Counted from the stretch's first letter, positions 46,201 through 59,262 are shown. The stretch is DNA of 64,000 bases from Phytoseiulus persimilis (GCA_037576195.1 CM075104.1:26056211-26120210), one strand, 5' to 3'. The notes: generated by a model not told the origin, from the letters alone. Numbers and translations: made by a program.

Positions 46201-47844
46201 CGTCGACATGGTGACTTCTTCGGAACGTTCCAAAACAAGCAATTGAAAGTCACGTCGGCGGCTGCTTTCGACTGCTTCAAGCCGCGAGGTTCCCACTGGA
46301 CTCGGGAATCTCGCTTGGGGACGATTGATACGGAACGAATGCGAGTCATTTTCGTAGGCCTAGAGTACGGCCATCGCCGTCGGAACTAATCCTGCTGCTC
46401 TTCGGAATTTCCAAATACCATTGAGTCAGGAGAGAAATTCCAGCCGAAACGAGCGAAAATAGGTCCATTGGTCCCATTCTGTGATTGAGGCCTCTCCCCC
46501 GTGAAGCCCCTTCACAGAGGAGTTTTTTACCTGGGAAATTTTCGTTACCGATGATTTTTTTATGGACGCGTTAGAGTCCTCCGCACGGGGAAATCCGTGC
46601 GAAGTAAGAATGAACCAAGGGTCCACGAATGAAAAAGAGCTTCGCCCTTTCGTCCATTACCACTTCTCAGAATATCGGTAATAGAGACCCACTAGGTTTC
46701 CATCGGTTGGTTAGCGGTTCTGAGCCGCTTCGAATTACTCCTCAGTTTTTTCGGGTCGCTAACCACGATCCTCGCCTTCTAACTCTTCTTCATCCAATAT
46801 CGGACGCAGGACAGGTTCAGGAAAAGATGCGCGGAAATGGCCAGCCGGTTTGATGATCCCGGCTCATGCAGGCGATCACAACGGAAAGAAGAAATTATAC
46901 GGTGATCTTCAGCCGACCATACCAGACTTGAAGGTAAAATCAGGTTTAAGAATCCCTCGAGGAATCTTCAAAGAAAAATGATGCAGCTATCATTACTTCC
47001 AGGGGCGAAATAACCGATCGGTATCATCCGGACCATACTGATCGAGACTCCTCGCAGGGTGTAAGCCTCCATGTTGAGAATCGGCTCCCAAAGAGTATCC
47101 GATGATGAATCGTAAGGAATCCTGGCGCTCTGGCAGCGGATCTTGTTTCAGGATAGTGTTCCTTCCGAATTGGCAACATCCGCGAGAGGCGAATATAAGA
47201 CGCAGCCTCGCTTCGCACCTAATCGGCAGCACAACCACTCAATCCCAATTGTCATCGTATCGATATCGACCTTCCTACCAACGAATCGCTGTATTCGTTG
47301 GCCTCTCCGTCTCTCATATTTACACACCACAAAGTCCCCTCCCGTGAACACGACCCTTCCTTTGATGGTTGCTGCGGCAAGAGAAGCGGAAGTCGGTCCC
47401 GGCTGTTCAGGGGACAACGATCATCCTGTCGGAAACGCGTACGGCACGGAACACTTTCGCACTGCGGTCGTGATTTATCTGAAATTTGCTCCTCCAAGCT
47501 CTTCAGGCCCGCACAGGAGACGAGGAATAGCTCCCTGTGCTTTTCTGTAATGTCTTGACATGATCGGTATCAATCTTACACTTCCGTTAATCTGACCGTT
47601 CTCGAGCCGATAACGCCCCCCCCCCCGAGAAAGACGTTCGGAATAGCACTTGGTGGATAAAGGGGTTATTTTTTTCACTCGTTCGAACGCCCACCGTTGC
47701 TGGGCAGAGACAAGCTGGAAATCATAGGTTGCTCACAACCGGGGGAGTTTTCTACTCGAGAAGTACAATACGTTGAACGTTTCCGGTCATATATTCCTCA
47801 AAAATTTCCGTTTCGAATGGTGTTCCTCACATGCGTTTCGATTA

Positions 47845-48062
47845 CCCTAAAGTCCGGGAGATAAGGGACTACTTTTTTGACTGAAAACATTACGGGAACT
47901 TCTGCTTGTGTGTACGCATGTGAATCCCGATGATTTTGCACGATGTAGCAACGCTCCGTCAATCACGGAAGAGTGCCAGACCTTGAAAATTCCATCGATG
48001 ACTGTGAATTCTGGGTGAATTTATAGTTGAAAAAGTAGTCCCTTATCTCCCAGACTTTAGGG
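47845..48062 (-). mobile_element. MITE copy 1 with 33-bp terminal inverted repeats and TA flanks
   Basis: The left end (47845-47877) and right end (48030-48062) are inverted copies of a 33-nt sequence starting CCCTAAAGTC, with one mismatch. TA dinucleotides flank both ends (47843-47844 and 48063-48064), as after insertion by Tc1/mariner-type transposases. The element is 218 bp long and encodes no transposase. Orientation is set relative to copy 2. It is the better preserved copy. Confidence 0.9.
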
Positions 48063-48299
48063 TACTCTTTTTGTTCGACCGAGGACTTGTGAATGACGTG
48101 GAAGCGACCCGACCACTTAAATGGAAACCCATAGAATGACATGATATGGAAGCCAAACAACGTCCCGTATTATTCAAGTATTACGTATATCACGTTCCTC
48201 AGGAGAATTCTCAGAGAATGCCAATTGCGCGGGTCATTCGAGGAACGTCGACTTCCTCCTGAGAGTTGGCAATGCATGTAGCACCGAAACCATCAACAA
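48063..48299. other. Short spacer between MITE copy 1 and the LINE relic
   Basis: No feature recognised. It may include 5' sequence of the retrotransposon. Confidence 0.3.
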
Positions 48300-49720
48300 A
48301 ATACAGTTTTGCCTCCGATAGGACCGGATGGGCTGGGATTGCGTATTCGTAATAAGGTTGGCTATCGATACAGCGAGCCACGGAAGAGCGAGTTCAGTGA
48401 CCTGCTTCCTGGGCTACCCGAGCGCGTACGATCGTATCGATCGGCAACGCCTCTGGCGGCTGCTAAGGCCGGAGAGAAGATGCCAGACCCAATCGTGGCA
48501 TAACTGGAACTGCGTCACGCGGGCGAAAAGGTGGCACTTCAACATGGGGATCCCAGATCCAAAGCTGTACCAAACATGAACGGACTGCTCTGGATCGCAC
48601 AGAGCTTAGGTATCACGGACCCAGTAGCCAAGGCGACCGAAAGCCGCCAAGGTGGCTGGTTTTCAATAATCGACAGCCAGGGAACTTCACGATGAGCGCG
48701 TGTCCTTTTCGCGGATGACCCAGTCCTATTCGGTCGGTCTAGGAATGATCGGAGAGGCTACACGAGCCTTCAAAATTCTGGATCAAACTCTCCAGGGATT
48801 AAATTCCTACGAACACTCCAGGGAAAATGCTGGGACGAACTCGCGCGGAATCCCTTCAGAGATTCAACAGATGCGAGTCTACGAGAACTCGTAGGAAAGG
48901 TGCTTCGGTGCCAACTTCGTCAGACGCGAACGTGGTTACCACCTTTCACCCAAAGTTGGAGATAAAAATTGAGAATCTCCAGCACTAGGCTGAACGATGC
49001 GCGCTCGGGTACCCATATTCAACTCCCGCGATGTAATTTATACGGACGGAGAGCCAAGATGGTCCTGGTTCAGAACAAGGGAGCGAAGAGGAAACTCATC
49101 TACATGGTGAGAAGAGCGAGTCCAGATGTCCGGAAGCAATCCTGACAGTGGTGAGGTCCTCAGGCGCACAAAACAAACGTCGGAGCAGACCTCTTGGGCT
49201 TGGGGGGAAGTTATGGCTCCAGAGACGCCAGATAGGATTCAAGCATTATGACTCGGCTCATGTCAGGTATCTGCAGGAGAATACATGGACGGATTGAAGG
49301 AACTATCGACAGCTCTCAGAACTTCGAGGAAACGTGGAGCTATATCGAGCATGTGTGTGATAAAACGAGGCAAAAACCTGCTTGTAAATGTCCGAGTGGG
49401 ACGGAGGTATCGGTTACGTTCAGGGTTCGCAAAGTCTTCAAAGCATTACGGAAATATCCCGATAAGTGAACTCCGGGTAGATTTCTCCCTCCCGAGAACG
49501 GATTCATCTGCTCAACAACAAAATGAGGAGGGTTCCGAGTCGGAACTTCCGAGTCTAGTTCGTCGGATTATAATCGCGAGATACGTGTTCCAGACGAAGA
49601 AGAAGTTTCATGGATGGCCGCCTCCGAAACATTTCAACACACGCACGGTATACGAGCTGCTAACCTGGTTCACTCAAAACCTTCCGAGAGCTGACCGCAA
49701 TCATCTCCCCGCCCTGTAGG
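48300..49720 (+). mobile_element. Non-LTR (LINE-like) retrotransposon relic with reverse-transcriptase motifs
   Basis: At 48,424-48,465 the + strand encodes AYDRIDRQRLWRLL, an RT motif A block (usually F-D-R/S-V-D-x-x-x-L-W). A second frame at about 48,699-48,760 encodes RVLFADDPVLFGRSRND, the catalytic motif C (F/Y-A-D-D) at 48,708-48,719. The distance between them (about 94 codons) is right for non-LTR RTs. A remnant of motif B (GIPDP) lies between them near 48,550. Stops and frame changes separate the blocks, so it is dead. Further 3' frames to about 49,720 may be its C-terminal part, but I cannot prove that. No endonuclease domain seen. Confidence 0.72.
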
Positions 49721-51085
49721 AGCAACATCGAAAACCTGAAAGAGTGATTTAGTCTTCGATTGTCACGAGACTACACCGAACCCCCGGGATCGACCCCGAT
49801 GATCACTTTGGCGGAGTCTCATCGAAATCAGGAACTATTTTCTTCTGAGTTTCCACTTACTCGGGCCAGCCTGCTCCGAATGACCATTATGAGTATAAAA
49901 AAAGTGTCTTAAATACGGAACATCTCGAACTGGAAAGTGGGTCAATAAGATTTGATCGATCCAAAACAGATCTGACAGAACCGAAACAGGATCGAGAAGC
50001 CTCTCGAACATATCGCGCTGAGAAATTTCCGCATAGGAAGCGAGGAGGGAACCAGGTGCAAGTGTTCGGATGTAAAATCAGAATTTCCTCGAAGATGGCG
50101 CTTCTGCTGCTTCCTGCGAGGCAGAGAAGCTCTTGGTGTCGCGCTCCGAAGAACTTTTCTAAGGCGACAGCGTAATGTGATCAGGATATCAACTCGCCCG
50201 TAGTCCGAGTTCCTGTGGAGTTGAGAGAGAGGTCGGAGTTAGGGCCCAGTCCCTCGGGAAGCAGATCCACGGAATCCAGCTCCGAATCTCGGTTCCTCGT
50301 AACCCAAGCCCCAAAATACTACTCCTCCTCCATGCCGGAGAGCTGGACGGTTATCTGGCGTGAGTGAATTTCTGCCTCTCCTCGGCCTCGCAGGGGCGTG
50401 ATTGTGTCGTTTTTGCTCTCATCCAATGGAACCACGCTCTCGTATCGCCTTGACGGATGTAACGAGCAACGATACAGTAAGAATCCTGGCTGTACGGTCT
50501 TGCGCTCAACCTCAGATTCGCCTAATGATGGCATCATCAGTCTTTCTTCAAGCTCAACCTGTGACCGACTAGGACGAAGTCTGACACTTTGAGTCCGTAC
50601 AGAGAGCGCGAGCGAGACAGCTCGGAGTTCACTCACGCCCGATCGGCGTCAAGGGCTTCCAGATTGAGGAGGATGAATTCTGGGGACTCTGAGCTTCGAG
50701 AAACCGAATTTCGATACCTGGGTTCCACCAATCTGACAGTCGGGGAACTGTACCAGTGCCGATGAAAAGCATGTGAAATGACTCGGAAATCGCAATTTCA
50801 TCAAATTTCCAGACCTAACTCACGCAGTCACCAACACCTTCAACCGGCACGCGGAGCATAACTTCGCGCGAGATAGGCTGTTGCGATCTGAGAGCTGATT
50901 GCAGTTCGCGTGTTTCATCATTCTCCCGCGTCACCTGGAAGCTCAGCCATGAACAGACGAATGTGGCTGCGTGACTCGTGCAAGCATCTGATGCTTCAGA
51001 GCATAAATTATCACGCCACATGACGAACTCATTGATTGGATCCCGCATCATCGCTGATCATCTCAATGACCAATGTTATTCCAAT
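49721..51085. other. Spacer without recognised features between the LINE relic and MITE copy 2
   Basis: No domain-bearing frame seen; the minus frame 50,319-50,636 has no recognisable motif. Confidence 0.4.
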
Positions 51086-51087
51086 TA

Positions 51088-51272
51088 CCCTGATGTCTGG
51101 CGCATGTATGAGGAACTACTTTTTCAACCATGAATTCACCAAGAATTCACAGTCATCGATTTCATTTTCAAGATCTGGCAGTTACCGAGATTCAAATGCG
51201 TACACACAAGCAAAAGCTACAGTAATGTTTTCAGACAAAAAATTAGCCCCCCATCTCTCAGACTTTGAAGAA
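51088..51272 (+). mobile_element. MITE copy 2 (diverged, opposite orientation to copy 1)
   Basis: The + strand here aligns with the reverse complement of copy 1 over nearly its whole length: the end segment, GGAACTACTTTTTCAAC, AATTCACAGTCATCGAT, TCTGGCA, GCGTACACACAAGCA, GTAATGTTTTCAG and the closing GACTTT. A TA lies at each edge (51086-51087 and 51273-51274). The terminal repeats are more decayed than in copy 1, so this copy is older. Confidence 0.88.
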
Positions 51273-51274
51273 TA

Positions 51275-54200
51275 ATCCCATTTATCAGGAAACGGAATTT
51301 ATTCCGATGGTTTCAATGTGTTTATCTCTTTGCACTCGATGAGTCATGTCGCTTGACATTCGAGGTTTCTTGGAGGACCAAATGTCGGAGTTACAATATC
51401 GCGATGTGTAGGGTCCCTGAGAGAGCCTCCCACGAATCGAATGCCCTCGCGGATTGCAACAGCAGGTTGTTCACGGGGCCTTATAACGAGCAGAAGTGTT
51501 TTCCGGATTGAACTGTACGTCTCCGTGATATAGCCGTTTCAGGATCGGAAGGAATCAATAAGACATGCTGCACATAACGAACGCAACGTTTGATTGCAAT
51601 TTCAGACCTGATCAGCGCGGCTGTGATGCGGACTGAAACGTCTCTTCCCCCCAAGTCTGAAATACCGTATGATCAAGCATCGAAAAACGCTTCGATATGC
51701 TGAGTTCGCAATCTTTACGAATGGAATTCAGGAGCACACTCAGACGAGAGAAGGACCGATCGAGCTCTGAGGCAATCCGCGCTTTTCTGCTTCTCAGGAA
51801 CATGGACCCGAAACGAGGCGCCGATCGAAATGGATGGCGCTTGATGGATGACATTCTCGACGGAGACATTCCCGACACGACCGCGACGTGGGTTCGAGGT
51901 GAGGACAAAACGATTTCAATCGAAACCTCAACATCAGTGACCATTGCCGCCGAAGGCAGAAGAGTCTACAACGACCTCGGTTAGAGCCGGCGTTCTACAA
52001 GTATAACGTCAAAACAGACGGATGAAAAACCATACCTTCCCGTTTAGCTCAAGGACAGATGCTGGGAAACGCTCGTTTCCCTCGTGCGAGATGATTCCCG
52101 GTACTCCTGGAATCGTTGATTAGAACGAACCGATATCGTCGCACGCCTATATTCGGTACTCGTGAGGTTCGACTTCGCAGAATGGGCTACGTCACTCATT
52201 TCGGAATATATTCGAGACCCTCTGCAACATCGCCACTAGCTCAGGCAGTTTTCGCGATATCTCGATCTCAGGTCGGGAGAAACACGAACCGTGCTTCAGC
52301 CGCCTTCTCCCATTTCATTCCGCAGTCCCCAACTCCTGCCTCGACACCCCCTCTGACATCTCCAACAGCAGCCCTCCTCCAGCTTCGATGTAACTTCTCC
52401 CATTAGAACTACATTTCCTCCCGCTGACTGTGACAAAGTAAACGCCCTGAAGAGGAACTCCTCAAAATGGTTCCGGGGGTATGATGGAGAAAAAAAAGAA
52501 AAAACATTACCGAACCTGATCGCAACTGTTTTTTCTTTCGCGGATTGGTCTTGCAGCCCAACAATAGCCTCCCTCATATTGGGGACCCACGCCCATTCAC
52601 AAAGTCCATTTGGGAAGACGGATCGAATAGATCGAGTGCACCCGATTTTGTTTCTGATCTGCCAAGTCCTGCTATTTCTTCGAGATGCTTCCTGGAGGGG
52701 TATTTTTTGAATGAGCTCTATAGGGCAGAGACAAAGGAAACCTATGGTTAGTGCTCTGCGCTCGAGAAAAAGACGGACTGTATGTGATAACTAGTAGAAA
52801 ACGCAATCCGTCTTCGTCAGATCAACTTCTGAGTCGATCCGGGTTATTAAATTCTCAGCACACCGAATTGGTCGGGCCCACCGCTATCGCGTGAAAGAGT
52901 TTCCTTACATCGTCTCCGTTGGATTTTCGGTCGCTTCAAGGTTATCGCTGATCAGAATTCTGAGGACGCGAAAACCGATCACTTTGCCCAGCCATGGGGC
53001 AGAACTTTTGCGAGCGTAACACCATGGACTCGAGGGATTCGTAACACCACGAGTGCCCCGCTCGCCTTGACCGGGGATGCTGTGTTTCTCAGGAAGCCCA
53101 TCCGTGGTCTTTCACAGAACATCCGAGACGAGCATTCGTGCTCACATCGTATCGACAACCTCTGGCTACCCCTTCAAGGTCTCACTTAATAGGATTACGC
53201 ATTCTCAACGCGGGAATCCCAATCTTCAGGACACGCTCAAGCCGTCCAGAGCAAGCCCCGTGCCGATGACGTAATGTCAAGGAAATAGTCTCTACGAATG
53301 TGCGATGCTCTGATCGTTCACGCACACCACGCGTCCCCAGGATCCCTCATCGATCTCTCGAGGGCGAGTTCGGGGCTTCTGCGAGGCCAACATGTACCAG
53401 GGCAGCAGTTCGCACGCGAGAGCTCCGAATCCGCCTAGGACCGTCCTCTCGGGAGAGCAGTGGCCCCACTCTCTGCAGCGGAAGTTTGAGCGGTCGTCTT
53501 GGCTTCGCTTTGGCGTTGCGATCACGCGGATCGCACAATTCCTAATCTGCTCACTCCGGAGGTGCTGGTTTGAACATTTTGGTGGGCTTCTGGGCACTGT
53601 CGAGGGCAGTTTCACACTCGGGAAGAGCGCTTCAATTCACTTCAGCGCCATCAGAATCCATTCCGGCTAATGAAAGTCAATGAATTCGAGCAGTTTCCAA
53701 TCAACAGGGTTTTCTGAAGTCTGGCCAGACCCCGCATGGCTCGAACAAAAAGAAACTTTGAGGAGAATAACTCTCTCCTGATTAAACTCTCAATGCTGAG
53801 ATCATTCCTACCCTGGAGCGGCGATCGAATGCCTTCCCGAACAGCTGAGGCATCCTGTTCGCAACGTTAGGGCGCAGTCGTTCATCTTGACCGCGACGGT
53901 GACATTCCTGAGCATAATGCGAACAGACTGCAAAGACAGAAAATAGAACGTTCGGATCCGAGTAGAGGAAAGTAGAGGGGACACGGAGAGAACGAGCCGT
54001 GGAACCGTTTTGACGCACCGTAAGACTAGTTCGAGCTGTCACAGCCCTGCATTTCCGTGAACGGCTAGTGGCTCTCACGAATGAAGGATGAGGCGCACTT
54101 AACTCATCATCTTGTACCCTACGGCACAAAGACTTGGCTGCCTCTCAGAAACACACGGAAGCCTCACCCGCAGAGTCGCCGTCCACGTTCTCGAGACTCC

Positions 54201-57200
54201 GGATCATATTTCATAGATTTCGCGCTCGTCACAATGCACGAAACTTTCTAAAGTGATCAGCTTGTCTGAAAACCCATGAGGCTGCTGGGGAATCGCTCCC
54301 ACGTCTGCAATCGACAAGCATTCCCACTTCGAAGTGGGCGAAGTGGACGATAATGGACCTGCTGAAAGAGCCTCTTGCGGGGGACGTGGCAGTATCTTCC
54401 GCGAGACACGATCAACGAGGGCTCATCTCAAATTCCTATTCATACATTCGTCTTGCAGCTGTTACCTGGTTGATTGTGACAAGTGGGTTGAGTCCTACCT
54501 CGCAGTTATACCATGCAGAACAGAGGTGAGATTTGCCCTTCGGCCGACCGCAGGCGAACGCAAGTCGAGTAATCCTCCCAATCTCATCAACCCGCTAATT
54601 AGCCGGAGAACCGAGTTGAAAACGGAATCCATCGTTCTGTGACTCAGAAATGCGACAAGCCATCGTATCCAGCTGATTTGAGGGCATTCCCACTTGTCGA
54701 ATCTGTTCGCCCAGTATATTCTTCCGTAACCTCTCAACCAGACGGGGATCGCCAATTACTGCGTTTGTAGGAATTACTAAGTGCGTACAAAACCACCTGA
54801 ATATGAAGTTCCTGAGTTCATCGTGCAATTCGTGCTTTATTGCGGAAATCTCCCTTATCCTATTCCCCGCCCTCAATCCACGAAACGCTCCTATAACCGC
54901 AGAGCTGCCAGATAGTATAGTTTGCCATATTCAACGTCACAAGATGATTCCATTCGGTTTCTTAGCGAAAGGCCGGTTTCCTTTCGTGCTTCGAATGCAA
55001 CCGAACGAGCTCGAATTCGATTAGAGTCGGAGGAAATAGTGAACTTCGCAACACTCGCCCGGATGCAGATTCCATCATATCTGCTCAAATCATGGGAAAA
55101 AATGGAGGCGCCAGAATTTTGGGCCTGTAGACGGGAAACTGGCCTAGAATCGCTGCTCGGTGCAGATGTTCTGATTCGGAGCTCAGCATCCCCAGGACGG
55201 GACAAACGGTTTCGAACTATGGAAAATGAGAATCCCTCCGTCGCTGAACGGAGGAGAGGAATCGCTGAATACATCGGGAGTGCTTCCGCTGAATACATGC
55301 TCGCGAACTAATGTGAGTTTTGTCGAATCAGCGGTTGGAAGCGCAGCGCGTGATCTCTCATTTCACATGATGTTCGTCCGGGACTCGTCCGCCAACGGAT
55401 CGAGGCTCGCTTGCGTGACTGAAACTTCGAGTACCAGTGCCGAGATAATAGTTGCGTGTGCGTTTTTGTTTGAAGGTGATGTTGTACGCCCGTTGTCTCC
55501 CTGTAGTTCAAGAACCTGACAGAGGAGGGTCTTCTGCGGAGTTCCTATGTGGGATTCGGATTCCTTCTCACGCTCTTCTGGTCTTGTTTCCATTGAAATT
55601 TCTCCTAGTCTGATTGCGCGGGATGTTGAGACTCTCGTATTTGGAGTAGACCGAGGCTGCGGCTGTCCGTTCTTCTCGAACGGCTCACATGGTGCAGCTT
55701 CGTTAACGGAATACGGACGTTTTGAATGAACCGGGAGAACGATTCGAGACTCACGCCGCCATCTTCACATATTTCTCATTGCGCGCCGTTGCCTATGGAA
55801 AGTAGCGAGTCGGCAACGATCAACGTCAATCAAGCAGGTCGAGGGCAACTCGAGCTGGCAGATAAGCACAGATGCAAGCGGTAGGCCGACTGACCTACGC
55901 AATTCGACAATCATATTAGAAGCGCGTGACAAATAAGAGGGTAATATGAGAGCGCTCCGTGCGGGCGTCCCAGGTCTCAAGCCAACACTCGGAGTCTGAT
56001 GAAGATAAAATCCTCATGAAAATATTTTCCCATGGCCTCAGAGGCACCTGAACCGCGACGGTGACAGTGCCCCGCTTGTCATGAGGTGGGGAAAATCTTC
56101 TTCCTAGCGGCTCCAAAGTTCGGAGCAACGATTGCGTTAGATCTGGAATCCATCACGAGTTTCTCAGTTGGGGTCCTTTGAGGAGTGTAAACTCAACGCG
56201 GTTGCCAGCTCGCTCTGACAGAAGGTGCCGCACCCGCGAATGACACAAAATAGGATTCCCGAGGATGATGTCTGTCAGTGGTCTCTTTCTCCAGCCGTCT
56301 GCCCGCGGACCTGTCTGTCTGTACACAGGACGCTGGAACGGCTTGGCCGCCCGTTTGCTTGCCCGTTTGTCTGGCTGGCCGCCTGCCATTCCGTCAATGG
56401 GAACAAGCAAAAACGATTTCAACCACCGAAAACATCCGCTCTGCCGGACATCTATTCGAGGGCTAAGCCATCACTTCTGTTCGTGCTTCGGGCGCGCCAG
56501 CTCCTCCGGGGGAGTCCATCAGTGAATGAAGATCAACATGCGCCTCGAGCCCCACAAGTTTATCGGTGACGGATGCCGTGTCCTGCCGTCACCGGATTCG
56601 GTCCCGGAGGCTGGACAAGTAGACTTACTCTGCAGGGGGCCAAGGTTTTGTGATCTGAGGAAGCTGCGCTTGGAAACGCATGTTTCAGGATTCTCTCGGA
56701 ACCGCAAGATTCTGCCGCGATAGACCAAAATTTACCACTGGGTCATGCGGGCATGCCCAACTCCTGTGATTTTGAAGCACAAGCTCTTTAGCGCTCCTGG
56801 GAATGCCAACAGGATTCTTCCGAGTTCCACTATGCTCATCAACGAGACGTGCCTACCGCGTCGCATATCTCCTTCTTGCCGCGGGCTGAGACGCTATCGT
56901 CAAGCAGGTATGAAAGTACTCGACCATGCTTATGAGGATGGATAATGCAACCCTGGAGCCAAAGGCAAACGAAAAGATCTAGCGCAACATACCTTCCAGC
57001 TAGTCGAGGATACTCCAATGCAATTTGAGAGCTGCAACCAGATGCAACCGCGCAAAGGCCTGGTTATCTTTCTCACTTGATGTTCCATTAAAATTATTCC
57101 ATCGGCTTGATGCGATGGATGATGACCGCACGTCCAATTTCGAGATGATGGGAAACAGAGCCGGAGTGACTTTTCGGCCGGCACGGCCTCTTACCGCTCG

Positions 57201-58616
57201 GCTTGCTACGCTCACTTGCAAGAAAGTTCCCTCCGTGGTATCTCTCCGGTCGAGGCTGTCGCCACCCGCAGAGGATGGCGATGTGCCTGAAATCAGTATT
57301 CCAGAACATGGAGAAGCTTCCGGCTGAACGATTCGGGAGCAGTTACGTCTGACTGAAGGGCTCGCTCCATTTAACGGCCATGCTCACTATTCGGGCATGT
57401 CCCGCACGTTTAAAAAATATGGAGGGGCATGCTCCATCACAGGAGCATACTCTTTTTGACGATTGTGCTCCGTATGACCGTCAATCTCTATCCGACTGGG
57501 AGACGCGACTCCACTAGCGATGGAGGAGTGCTATTCAACGGACTGCTCGAGCTCATTGGAGGCCGGCGTGCGGAATAGTGTTGAGATTCTGAGCGTTTGA
57601 TTCCCATCTCGTTCGGCTCCAGACATTCAGTTTGCCATTAGCCTCTTGAAGGAGGGTCATACTTCACTGCCATGACATGTTGCGTTGGTCTGAAAGTTGT
57701 AGGCGGGCTTGCTCCATCACGTGGACAGTTTCCAAGACACGGGCTCCTTCTACAAGATTCAGAAAGAGGGAGGCATGCTCCTTGATCAGAAGAAATACGG
57801 TGTTCCGCGTACCTTAAGATCAACTGCTTCTAGATGGGTTATGCCGATTATCCTTCCAATCCAACGTGGGGTCCATCTCTACACATGTTATCCGCGCTAA
57901 GCATGCGATCCTCCTAGTAGCTCATTGGGTGAGCAAAGCAAGAGACGTTAGACTCGACGCGTATCTCTTCCATCACAAAAGCATAGCGGTTTAGTCTCGA
58001 TCGATGCTTCTCTCAACTGTCAATTCCAAGTGTGAAGTTTGCCGTCCGCGAACGCAGCGCTTATCTATGCGGACCAATCTCCGCTGTCTCACTTCTGAGA
58101 GGGCTAATCTCACGTCAAAGAGTGATCCAGACTGAGCCTTTCACAACAGGCTTGCTTCATTTGATTTTCCTCAGGTGGGCAGGCATTCTGTTTCGGGAGA
58201 CAGTGTCTTACATCTTCTTCCGAACTTGAACCCTGAGCCGATTTTCCGTGAGCCATGGCTGAAAGACACTTGGAGCACGAAACCAACAAGCGCTCCCCTC
58301 GGAATTGAGGATCGTTCTTGGGTTCCGATGACTCGATGCGGTTCACCTTTACGAAAGTGCAGAGGTTAAACATGGTGGTGTGCTACGTTTCATTCGGACC
58401 TTGAAGAAGGCTCTGTAAGAGGGGAAGACTTTGGCATCATTGCATACATCGAATTCGATGGGGGACTATACAGGGTGGTCAAATTAGGTCGGGAATTTGT
58501 TTCGCCGTTCTTCTTTTGACTGTTATGCAGAGCTCAGTGGGCGGATTTCAGGAATCCTCTTTGCGAAATGTAGCTCTTCCATTCGACTACATTTTCGAGC
58601 CAATTCCTTGTATTGG
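51275..58616. other. Intergenic stretch without a recognised gene
   Basis: Only short frames without domains. Near 57.4-57.8 kb several near-palindromic GGAG-GCATGC-TCC words recur (57,431, 57,703 with one change, 57,769). Elsewhere I see nothing I can name. Confidence 0.4.
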
Positions 58617-58835
58617 TTTTCGTTACATTCTGATCTCCATTCTTCGAAAATTGGCGAGATTTTTTTTTCCTCAAATTCAGGGGCCTCACAAATTTTCCAC
58701 AGGCGGCGCGGCTGAGTTCGCTCGGTGACATGCGGGAGGGTATCAATCTGGAGAAAAGTGCCCGGTGTCTCCAGCATCTGGCTCCCAACTGAGGAGAGCG
58801 AAGGAGCCACAGCATGAGAAAGTCGCGATGAAAAA
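58617..58835 (+). repeat. Left arm of a long inverted repeat (foldback-like element)
   Basis: Aligns with the reverse complement of 59,045-59,262 through shared segments such as CTTCGAAAATYG, TTYCCACAGGC, GTTCGCTCG, GACATG and AAGCATGA-type words, with substitutions and small gaps. On its minus strand it encodes LPHVTERTQPRRLWKICEAP, part of a 171-codon frame (58,523-59,038). Confidence 0.7.
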
Positions 58836-59044
58836 TCGTTCGTTCTGGTGTTTTGGCCGTAAACTGACCACCAGGGCGCGAGTCGAGTTTCGATTGATGG
58901 AAAAAATCGACCACGAAATGTCTTATCGATTTGAATGGCGAAAGGATACGCAACTTTAGCACGGAATCCGTGACCAGGAACCAGTTTTCGAGAAGTTACA
59001 GAGCTCTCTCCGGTCAAGTTCCGGACGTTCCGCGGCATCCGCTA

Positions 59045-59262
59045 TTCTGGCGACATATTCATGCTTCGGCTCGTTCGTTCTCCCCTGATGGGAGCGGTAT
59101 GCTGGTAACATCGGGCATTTTTTCTCAGAAGGATATCCCCCCATGTCACAACGAGCGAACCTAGCTGCACTGCCTGTGGGAAATCGGCGAGCCCTCTGGA
59201 ATTGAGGGGAGAAGAATTCCGTCGATTTTCGAAAGATAGGGTTTCGAATGGAACGAAGAACG
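59045..59262 (-). repeat. Right arm of the long inverted repeat
   Basis: Inverted partner of 58,617-58,835, separated by about 210 bp. Its + strand encodes a peptide parallel to that of the left arm (HNERT-stop-LHCLWEIGEP against VTERTQPRRLWKICEAP), now broken by stops. The similarity at peptide level suggests that both arms descend from one coding sequence. Confidence 0.7.

Larger units (their letters stand above)
39986..47842. other. Intergenic stretch between minisatellite block A and the first MITE
   Basis: Besides the minisatellite block B, the possible RT tail and the ATGATCAT patch listed separately, I recognise no gene. Frames such as 41,944-42,348 (+) and 46,009-46,389 (+) lack domains. 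An 11-base C run occurs near 47,616-47,626. Confidence 0.4.

Noticed and set aside
53885-56070. Shared 15-base word ACCGCGACGGTGACA at about 53,890 and 56,051
   Set aside because: The flanks do not align, so it is not enough to define a repeat.
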